Positions 57,743 to 64,000 of a stretch of DNA of 64,000 nt are shown piece after piece. Both the position numbers and the translations under genes were made by a program. Every line of letters starts with the position of its first letter. Positions within the stretch are counted from its first letter, which is position 1. The notes beneath the pieces were generated by a model that saw only the letters and a list, made by a program, of their open reading frames with translations, was not told the origin of the DNA and made no database searches. This stretch comes from Solirubrum puertoriconensis (lineage in GTDB: Bacteria; Bacteroidota; Bacteroidia; Cytophagales; Hymenobacteraceae), in NCBI RefSeq assembly GCF_001483135.1, contig NZ_LNAL01000008.1, positions 806,001-870,000 of the forward strand, given 5' to 3'.

Positions 57743-58993
57743 ATGTCCTTACTCGATGCCACGGCCCTCGGGTCGTCTTCTGCTACCGAATCCGTTGTTA
57801 ACACTAACGTTGCCCAATCGACTGACATAGCCACTACTACCAACCAGAGCGCCGATACCAACCAACTACCCGATTTGGTGTGTTTTGCCCACTTGCACTG
57901 GGATTTTGTTTGGCAACGGCCTCAGCACCTGCTTTCGCGTTTTGCTAAGCACACGCGGGTGTTTTACGTGGAAGAGCCCTGCACCCACTGGGAAGACCAC
58001 CAGATGGAGCCTTGGCTCGAAATCAAAGACCGCGAAGAAGGCCGCCTGAAAGTGGTTGTGGTGCACCTGCCCGGCAACTGCGTTGATGCCGCTGCCGACG
58101 AAGTGCAGGCCCGCATTCTGACGGAGTACTTCGAAAAGGAAAACATCAAAGATTTTATTGCCTGGTACTACTCGCCCATGTTCCTGGCTAAGTCGCGCCA
58201 GCTGAAGCCCGCCCTCACCATATACGACTGCATGGATGAGCTGGCGAACTTCAAAGGCGCGCACCCCGAGCTGCGTAGCCGCGAGCAGGAACTGTTTAAG
58301 AAAGCGCAGCTGGTATTTACCGGCGGCCAGAGCTTGTACGAGGCCAAAACCAAGCAGCACCACAGCGCGCACGCTTTCCCGAGCAGCATCGACAAAGCTC
58401 ATTTTGGCCAGGCCCGCAATCCCGACCTCGCCGAACCCGCCGACCAAGCCGGTATTGCCCACCCGCGGGTAGGTTTCTTCGGGGTGGTAGATGAGCGCCT
58501 TGATATTGAGTTGCTGCGCGAGCTAGCCGCTGCGCACCCCGAGTGGCAGTTTATCGTCATCGGTCCGGTAGTGAAGATCGATGCAAGCGTGCTGCCGCAA
58601 GGCGCTAACATTCACTACCTAGGCAGCAAGGATTACAAAGAGCTGCCCACCTACCTCAAAGGTTGGGACGTAGCCACCTTGCTCTTCGCCGACAACGAGA
58701 GCACCAAATTCATTTCGCCTACTAAAACTCCTGAATACCTCGCTGCGGGCAAACCCGTGGTGAGCACTCCGATCCGCGACGTAGTGCGCCCCTACGGCGA
58801 ACTTGGTCTGGTGCACATCGCCGCCGATGCCCCCAAATTCGGCAAGGCCATCGAAATGGCTCTGGACGAAGTAGACGACGCTGCTTGGCTGCAGCGCGTA
58901 GATGATTACCTGGCCACGATTTCGTGGGACCAAACCTGGCAGCAGATGGTGAACCTGATGCAGGCCGAACTACGGCGCGTAGCCGCCCGCTAA
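57743..58993 (+). CDS. Glycosyltransferase (GT1/GT4-like)
   Basis: 416 aa from ATG 57743 (a TTG 5 codons upstream is possible). The start is Ser/Thr-rich and low in complexity (about 35 residues), then LVCFAHLHWDFVWQRPQHLL, typical of a group of Bacteroidota glycosyltransferases. A GT-B C-terminal half follows: VGFFGVVDERLDIELLRELA, FISPTKTPEYLAAGKPVVST (the PTKxxEYLAAGKPV nucleotide-sugar site). No signal peptide. First gene of the glf/GH1/rmlD cassette. Confidence 0.9.
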   Translation: MSLLDATALGSSSATESVVNTNVAQSTDIATTTNQSADTNQLPDLVCFAHLHWDFVWQRPQHLLSRFAKHTRVFYVEEPCTHWEDHQMEPWLEIKDREEGRLKVVVVHLPGNCVDAAADEVQARILTEYFEKENIKDFIAWYYSPMFLAKSRQLKPALTIYDCMDELANFKGAHPELRSREQELFKKAQLVFTGGQSLYEAKTKQHHSAHAFPSSIDKAHFGQARNPDLAEPADQAGIAHPRVGFFGVVDERLDIELLRELAAAHPEWQFIVIGPVVKIDASVLPQGANIHYLGSKDYKELPTYLKGWDVATLLFADNESTKFISPTKTPEYLAAGKPVVSTPIRDVVRPYGELGLVHIAADAPKFGKAIEMALDEVDDAAWLQRVDDYLATISWDQTWQQMVNLMQAELRRVAAR

Positions 58994-59071
58994 CATTTCC
59001 CGTACACGGTTCACGCGAACGGTTCATTCATCCTTCTTCTCAACCAATTCACCACCTGCACCTTCTGAGCT

Positions 59072-60268
59072 ATGTTTGATTATCTGATCGTAGGAGCCGG
59101 TTTCGCCGGCAGCGTGCTGGCCGAGCGCCTCGCTACCCGGTCCAATAAAAAAGTCCTGATCATCGATAAGCGTAACCACATTGGTGGCAACGCCTACGAC
59201 CACTACAACGAAGAGGGCGTGCTGGTACACAAGTACGGTCCGCACATCTTCCACACCAACTCCAAGGAGGTATTCGAGTACCTCTCCAACTTCACCGATT
59301 GGCGCCCCTACGAGCACTGGGTGCTGGCCTCGGTGGACGGCCAACACGTGCCGATTCCGATCAACCTCGATACCATCAACAAGCTGTATGGTACCAACAT
59401 GACCAGCTTCGAGGTGGATGCGTTTTTCGAGTCGCAGGCCGAAGAAGTGCCGGTAATCCGCACCTCCGAAGATGTGGTGGTAAGCAAAGTTGGCCGCGAA
59501 CTGTACGAAAAGTTTTTCCGCAACTACACCCGCAAGCAGTGGGGCCTCGACCCCTCGGAGTTGGACAAGTCGGTGACCTCGCGTGTGCCCACCCGCACCA
59601 ACCGCGACCGTCGCTACTTTACCGATACCTACCAAGCCATGCCGCTGCACGGCTACACCAAGATGTTCGAGAAGATGCTCGATCACCCGAACATCAAGAT
59701 CATGCTCAACACCGACTACCACGACATCATCAACGTCATTCCCTTCAAGGAAATGATCTTCACGGGTCCGGTAGATGAGTACTTCGATTTCAAATTCGGC
59801 AAGTTGCCGTACCGCTCGCTCGAGTTCAAGCACGAAACCCTGAACAAGGAATGGCACCTGGAGGCTCCGGTAGTAAACTATCCTAACGAGCACCTCTACA
59901 CGCGCATCACCGAGTTTAAGGCGCTTACGGGCCAGCAGCACCCCAAAACCAGCATCGTGTACGAATTTCCACGCGCTGAAGGCGACCCGTACTACCCGAT
60001 TCCGAAGCCCGAAAACGCCGAGCTGTACAACAAGTACAAGAAGCTCGCCGACGAAACGCCCAACGTGCATTTCGTAGGCCGCCTGGCTACCTACAAGTAC
60101 TACAACATGGACCAAGTAGTAGCCCAGGCCCTAACGGTATACAAGAAGCTCACCGAAAAAGAAAAAGAAGAAAAAGGCACGGCAAAACCAGCCAAACCCG
60201 CCATTACCGGTTCGGTTTCACTGATGGAAAAGCTCTTGCCCCGCGACCCGGACAAGAAAAAGGCCTAA
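59072..60268 (+). CDS. glf: UDP-galactopyranose mutase
   Basis: 398 aa flavoenzyme that converts UDP-galactopyranose to UDP-galactofuranose. FDYLIVGAGFAGSVLAERLA (FAD-binding GxGxxG) and DKRNHIGGNAYDHYNEEG are diagnostic; GPHIFHTN and the late HFVGRLATYKYYNMDQVVAQ are also present. The C-terminus has a Lys/Glu-rich extension (EKEKEEKGTAKPAKPA) beyond the usual end. Makes the galactofuranose donor for a surface glycan. Confidence 0.96.
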   Translation: MFDYLIVGAGFAGSVLAERLATRSNKKVLIIDKRNHIGGNAYDHYNEEGVLVHKYGPHIFHTNSKEVFEYLSNFTDWRPYEHWVLASVDGQHVPIPINLDTINKLYGTNMTSFEVDAFFESQAEEVPVIRTSEDVVVSKVGRELYEKFFRNYTRKQWGLDPSELDKSVTSRVPTRTNRDRRYFTDTYQAMPLHGYTKMFEKMLDHPNIKIMLNTDYHDIINVIPFKEMIFTGPVDEYFDFKFGKLPYRSLEFKHETLNKEWHLEAPVVNYPNEHLYTRITEFKALTGQQHPKTSIVYEFPRAEGDPYYPIPKPENAELYNKYKKLADETPNVHFVGRLATYKYYNMDQVVAQALTVYKKLTEKEKEEKGTAKPAKPAITGSVSLMEKLLPRDPDKKKA

Positions 60269-60283
60269 CCTACTCACCCATTT

Positions 60284-60331
60284 GCGCCGACGTGTAGCTT
60301 CAGTTGCCGTGCTGCTACACGTCGCGCTTTT
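60284..60331 (+). terminator. Terminator after glf
   Basis: CGACGTGTAGC (60288-60298) pairs with GCTACACGTCG (60314-60324), extended by GCG/CGC, then TTTTT. It lies between glf and the GH1-like gene, so the last two cassette genes may be expressed separately or at a lower level. Confidence 0.8.
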
Positions 60332-60343
60332 TACACCTACTGC

Positions 60344-61636
60344 ATGGCAACTGTTGAACTGTGGGGCGGTGTGGAATGCACCGTCAACCGCGTCGGCGAC
60401 GAGTACTACGACCAGTTGGAGATGAGCGGGCACCGCGCCCGCCTCTCCGATTTGGATCTTTTCGCCGAACTGGGGATACGCAAGTTGCGCTACCCCGTGC
60501 TCTGGGAGTCGGTGGCTCCCGACAGCCTCGACGCGCCCGATTGGCAGTGGGCTGATGAGCGCCTACCCCGCCTGCGCGACCTAGGCATCGACCCCATTGT
60601 GGGGTTGGTACACCACGGCAGCGGCCCCCGGTACACGGCGCTGCACGCCGATAATTTTGTGGCCGGCCTGGCCCGCTACGCCCGCATGGTAGCCGAGCGC
60701 TATCCTTGGGTAAACCACTACACTCCTGTAAACGAACCGCTTACCACGGCCCGCTTCAGCGGCTTGTATGGGCTGTGGTACCCCCACAGCACCGACGACC
60801 GCGTGTTTGTGCGTATGTTGCTGAACGAGGTGTTGGGTACGCGCGCCGCTATGCTGGCCATCCGGGAGGTGAACCCAAAGGCCAAGTTGGTGCAAACCGA
60901 AGACCTAGGGAAGGTACACAGCACCGGCCAAATGGCTTACCAAGCGGAGTTTGAAAACAACCGCCGCTGGCTCACCTTCGATCTGTTGTGCGGACGCATT
61001 GATGCCAACCATTACATGTGGCGCTTCTTGCGCGACAACGGTGCCCCCGAAGCCGAACTGCTCGATCTGGTAGCCAACCCGCTGCCGCCCGATATTTTGG
61101 GCATTAATTACTACGTTACGAGCGAGCGGTTTCTCGACAACGAGCGGCATCATTATCCCGAGCGCTGCTACAGCCGCAACCACCACGACGAATACGCCGA
61201 CATAGAAGCCGTACGGGTACTGCCTTTGCAAATGGCCGGCATCAAGCAACTGCTTCGCGAAGCGTGGGAGCGGTACCAGTTACCCATTGCCGTTACCGAA
61301 TCGCACTTGGGCTGCACGCGCGAAGAGCAGCTGCGCTGGCTGCTGCAAGCCTGGGACGAGGCCAATGCTTTACGGCAGGAGGGGGCCAACATTCGGGCCG
61401 TTACGGTTTGGTCGCTCCTAGGTGCTTTCGATTGGGACAGCCTGCTTACCCGCCGCGGCGGTAGCTACGAAAGCGGCGTGTTCGACGTGCGCAGCGGCCA
61501 ACCTCGGCCTACTGCTTTGTTTAAAATGGTGCAAAGCCTCGCCCGCTCGGGCCGCTACACACACCCGTTGCTGGCCAACCCCGGTTGGTGGCAACGCGCA
61601 GATCGTTTCGTTTACCGCACTTCACTGATTGTTTGA
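60344..61636 (+). CDS. Glycoside hydrolase family 1-like protein
   Basis: 430 aa. A TIM-barrel protein with the GH1-type acid/base in YTPVNEPLTT (Glu131) and a likely nucleophile Glu319 in IAVTESHLG, where classical GH1 enzymes have TENG. The aglycone region (GINYYVTSERFLDNERHHYP) is unlike beta-glucosidases. No signal peptide, so it acts inside the cell. In some genomes this domain is fused to an RmlD-like reductase; here the reductase gene starts 3 bp downstream. It may process or transfer a sugar linked to the pathway. Confidence 0.85.
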   Translation: MATVELWGGVECTVNRVGDEYYDQLEMSGHRARLSDLDLFAELGIRKLRYPVLWESVAPDSLDAPDWQWADERLPRLRDLGIDPIVGLVHHGSGPRYTALHADNFVAGLARYARMVAERYPWVNHYTPVNEPLTTARFSGLYGLWYPHSTDDRVFVRMLLNEVLGTRAAMLAIREVNPKAKLVQTEDLGKVHSTGQMAYQAEFENNRRWLTFDLLCGRIDANHYMWRFLRDNGAPEAELLDLVANPLPPDILGINYYVTSERFLDNERHHYPERCYSRNHHDEYADIEAVRVLPLQMAGIKQLLREAWERYQLPIAVTESHLGCTREEQLRWLLQAWDEANALRQEGANIRAVTVWSLLGAFDWDSLLTRRGGSYESGVFDVRSGQPRPTALFKMVQSLARSGRYTHPLLANPGWWQRADRFVYRTSLIV

Positions 61637-61639
61637 GCT

Positions 61640-62581
61640 ATGAGTCGTCAGCTATTCACTCCGGCATCGCAGCCACGCCAGCCCCTGCTTATCACCGGAG
61701 CTAACGGTACCCTAGGCAAGGCATTCGCTCGTGTGTGCCAGATTCGAGGCATCGACGCCGTAGCGCTTACCCGGCAAGAGCTCGACATTGCCGACCTAGG
61801 AAGCATTGAGCAGGCACTAGAGCAATACAACCCTTGGGCGGTAATCAACACGGCCGGCTACGTGCGCGTCGACGACGCCGAAACAGATGCCGAGCGCTGC
61901 TTCCGCGAAAACAGTACTGGTCCGGCCATGCTGGCCACGGTTTGCTCGGCCCACGGCGTGCAACTGCTCACGTTTTCCTCCGATCTGGTGTTCGACGGCT
62001 ACAAGAGCGACCCGTACGTGGAAAGCGACAAGGCCCGACCGCTTAATGTGTATGGGCAAAGCAAGCAGCGCGCCGAGCGCGAAGTGCTTAAGCGCATGAA
62101 AGATGCTTTGGTAGTGCGTACCAGCGCCTTTTTTGGCCCTTGGGATGAGTACAACTTCGTACACTTTGTGCTACGCTCAGCCCGTGAGGGTACGGCCTTC
62201 GAGGCTGCCAACGATGTACAAATTGCGCCCACTTATGTGCCGTGCCTCGTCAATAACGCACTCGATTTGCTTATTGATGAGGAGCGTGGCATTTGGCACC
62301 TGGCCAACCAGGGGTCGTGCACTTGGGCCGAACTTGCTTGCATGGCCGCCGAGCAGGCGGGCTACAGTTCCGATTTCGTGGTAGGCCGGCCGATGGGTTC
62401 TTTCAATTTGCGCGCAGCTCGGCCGTTGCAAAGCGTGCTGAGCAGCGAACAAGGAATACTCTTGCCCCCACTAGAAGCCTCATTGCACCAATACCTGCTC
62501 GACATTGGGCACCAGCCCAGCCACGACTTTGGCCTGCTCTCGGCCGGGTGTTCCGACAAGGGCACCAAAGTGCCTAGCTAG
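61640..62581 (+). CDS. RmlD-like sugar-nucleotide reductase (dTDP-4-dehydrorhamnose reductase family)
   Basis: 313 aa SDR protein: LLITGANGTLGKAFARVCQI (NAD(P)-binding), NTAGYVRVDDAETDAE, and FSSDLVFDGY followed by VYGQSKQRAE, where Tyr and Lys form the YxxxK site. It would reduce a 4-keto nucleotide sugar. No rmlA, rmlB or rmlC is nearby, so the substrate is uncertain. It lies 3 bp after the GH1-like gene and is almost certainly co-translated with it. Confidence 0.88.
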   Translation: MSRQLFTPASQPRQPLLITGANGTLGKAFARVCQIRGIDAVALTRQELDIADLGSIEQALEQYNPWAVINTAGYVRVDDAETDAERCFRENSTGPAMLATVCSAHGVQLLTFSSDLVFDGYKSDPYVESDKARPLNVYGQSKQRAEREVLKRMKDALVVRTSAFFGPWDEYNFVHFVLRSAREGTAFEAANDVQIAPTYVPCLVNNALDLLIDEERGIWHLANQGSCTWAELACMAAEQAGYSSDFVVGRPMGSFNLRAARPLQSVLSSEQGILLPPLEASLHQYLLDIGHQPSHDFGLLSAGCSDKGTKVPS

Positions 62582-62641
62582 TCCTTGGTCTGACGTAGCC
62601 GCCGACCGTTGGCGCCGCTACCTGACATCTTAACGTTCTGA

Positions 62642-62678
62642 ACAAACCCCGCACTCTTTTTGAGGCTGCGGGGTTTGT
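62642..62678 (+). terminator. Terminator after the glycan cassette
   Basis: ACAAACCCCGCA (62642-62653) pairs with TGCGGGGTTTGT (62667-62678). The loop, not the tail, holds a T run. It separates the cassette from secA. Confidence 0.78.
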
Positions 62679-62728
62679 CATTTCTAGGGCGCTTCTAGAT
62701 GCGGTTAAGGCTTTTCCATCAAACCGCT

Positions 62729-62736
62729 TATTTTTG
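62729..62736 (+). promoter_or_regulatory. -7 element for secA
   Basis: TATTTTTG fits TAnnTTTG about 40 bp before the secA ATG; a TTA, one base off TTG, is 21 bases upstream. Confidence 0.5.
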
Positions 62737-62777
62737 AGGTGCGCCCTTGGCGTTTTCAGCAAATTCTTCTACCCAGC

Positions 62778-64000
62778 ATGTTCGATTTTATCGGGAAGGC
62801 CGTCACGAAAGTCTTCGGCACCAAGTCGGAGCGAGACTTAAAAGGCATTATCCCTTACGTGGCGACCATCAACGCCGAGTACGCCAAACTGGCAGGCATC
62901 TCCGATGACGAGCTGCGCGGCCAGACAGACCAGGTACGGGCCCGCATCAGCGAATATTTGAAGAATATCGACGATCAGATTGCCGCCCTGCACCAGCGTA
63001 TCGCCGACGAGCCTAACCTCGATATTCAGCAAAAAGAAAACGTATTCGAGCAAATCGATGCGTTGGAAAAGCAGCGCAACACGCAGCTGGAAGAAGTACT
63101 GCTGGAAGTGCTACCACAGGCTTTTGCTATTGTTAAGGAAACCGCGCGCCGTTATAAGGAAAACGGCCAGCTGGTGGTAACCGCCAACGACAAGGACCGT
63201 GAATATGCCCGTCGGGCGCCGAACGTAACCATTACCCCCGATGGCAAAGCCGTATGGGCCAACCGCTGGATGGCTGCCGGCGCCGAGGTGGTGTGGGACA
63301 TGGTGCACTACGACGTACAGCTGATTGGTGGCGTAGTGCTGCACCAAGGCAAGATTGCGGAAATGGCCACCGGTGAAGGCAAAACGCTTGTTTCGACCTT
63401 ACCGGCGTTCCTCAACGCGCTGTCGAAGCGCGGCGTGCACCTAGTAACCGTAAACGACTACCTGGCCAAGCGCGATTCGGAGTGGAATGCGCCGCTGTTC
63501 GAGTTTCACGGCATTACCGTGGACTGCATCGACAAGCACCAGCCCAACACCGATGCCCGCCGCCGCGCCTACGCTGCCGATATTACCTACGGCACCAACA
63601 ACGAATTCGGCTTCGACTACCTGCGCGACAACATGGCGCGCGACCCGGAGGAGCTGGTGCAGCGCAAGCACCACTTCGCCATCGTCGACGAAGTTGACTC
63701 CGTACTGATCGACGACGCCCGTACGCCGCTCATCATTTCGGGCCCGGTGCCCAAGGGCGACGTGCACGAGTTTCTGGTGCTGAAGCCGCGCATCCAGCGC
63801 CTTGTAGATGAGCAGCGCAAGCTGGTGCAGCAGTACTTGCTCGATGCCAAGCGCCTGATCAAAGAAGGCAATGACGGCGCCAAAGAAGGGGAGGGCGGCC
63901 TAGCGCTGTTCCGCGCTTTCCGGGGCCTGCCCAAGAGCAAGCCGCTCATCAAGTTCTTGTCGGAAACCGGCAACCGCGCCATTCTGCAAAAGGTGGAGAA
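62778..64000 (+). CDS. secA: Preprotein translocase ATPase SecA (5' part, runs off the window)
   Basis: About 407 codons of a protein usually near 1,100 aa in this phylum. Walker A is in [60 protein letters not shown] and the DEAD-box-like [20 protein letters not shown] are intact. The insert after that ([20 protein letters not shown]) belongs to the preprotein cross-linking region. Start at ATG 62778 ([20 protein letters not shown]). Powers export through SecYEG. Confidence 0.97.
   Translation, partial: MFDFIGKAVTKVFGTKSERDLKGIIPYVATINAEYAKLAGISDDELRGQTDQVRARISEYLKNIDDQIAALHQRIADEPNLDIQQKENVFEQIDALEKQRNTQLEEVLLEVLPQAFAIVKETARRYKENGQLVVTANDKDREYARRAPNVTITPDGKAVWANRWMAAGAEVVWDMVHYDVQLIGGVVLHQGKIAEMATGEGKTLVSTLPAFLNALSKRGVHLVTVNDYLAKRDSEWNAPLFEFHGITVDCIDKHQPNTDARRRAYAADITYGTNNEFGFDYLRDNMARDPEELVQRKHHFAIVDEVDSVLIDDARTPLIISGPVPKGDVHEFLVLKPRIQRLVDEQRKLVQQYLLDAKRLIKEGNDGAKEGEGGLALFRAFRGLPKSKPLIKFLSETGNRAILQKVE

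Overview
The window looks like a chromosomal segment of a member of the Bacteroidota, most likely the Cytophagales genus Hymenobacter or a close relative. The support is the Bacteroidota-type promoter (TTG, about 19-22 bases, then TAnnTTTG) in front of several operons, a secreted alpha-amylase ending in a type IX secretion (Por) sorting domain, a biotin-carrier/pyrH/frr cluster, DUF3467 after rpoC, and moderately high G+C. The genus is inferred from general character, not from a search.

Layout. 1-5400: end of gmk, then nadD, facing a minus-strand group (biotin carrier, pyrH, frr) across a 35-bp-arm palindromic terminator, then a secreted M1 aminopeptidase. 5450-19540: tRNA-Tyr/Gly/Thr and tuf, then tRNA-Trp-secE-nusG-rplK-rplA-rplJ-rplL-rpoB-rpoC, with two long structured gaps before rpoB and before rpoC. 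19600-21200: DUF3467 protein, a methyltransferase and an orphan. 21280-42340: the str, S10, spc and alpha ribosomal operons (rpsL, rpsG, fusA, rpsJ; rplC to rpsN; rpsH to secY, map, infA, rpmJ; rpsM, rpsK, rpsD, rpoA, rplQ). This block is broken twice by an unrelated, more A+T-rich gene: an O-antigen-ligase-like membrane protein between rpsJ and rplC, and an unknown 133-aa protein between rpsN and rpsH. At both breaks a terminator stands before the guest and a new TAnnTTTG promoter stands after it. 42480-44810: eno, a DivIC/FtsB-type division protein and a small exported protein. 44830-57570: mixed housekeeping and accessory genes (anmK, YdeI-type protein, hscA, alpha-amylase with two LacI-type palindromes upstream, L,D-transpeptidase, Ldh-family oxidoreductase, Ppx/GppA phosphatase, methyltransferase, DinB, dapF, GNAT). 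57740-62580: a glycan cassette of glycosyltransferase, UDP-galactopyranose mutase, GH1-like protein and RmlD-like reductase. 62778-64000: 5' part of secA.

Functionally most of the window is the core machinery for transcription, translation and Sec export. Accessory genes sit at its seams. No insertion sequence, prophage, CRISPR array or rRNA was seen.

The strongest unexplained signals are: (i) unusual abundance of the palindrome CCTAGG (53 copies counted by eye, in genes and gaps); (ii) the two guest genes inside the ribosomal operons; (iii) the four-gene glycan cassette; (iv) a matching leader hairpin in two tRNA operons; (v) elaborate folded intergenic RNAs (rplL-rpoB, rpoB-rpoC, rpsL-rpsG, rpsG-fusA); and (vi) an RGG-rich tail on ribosomal protein S3.
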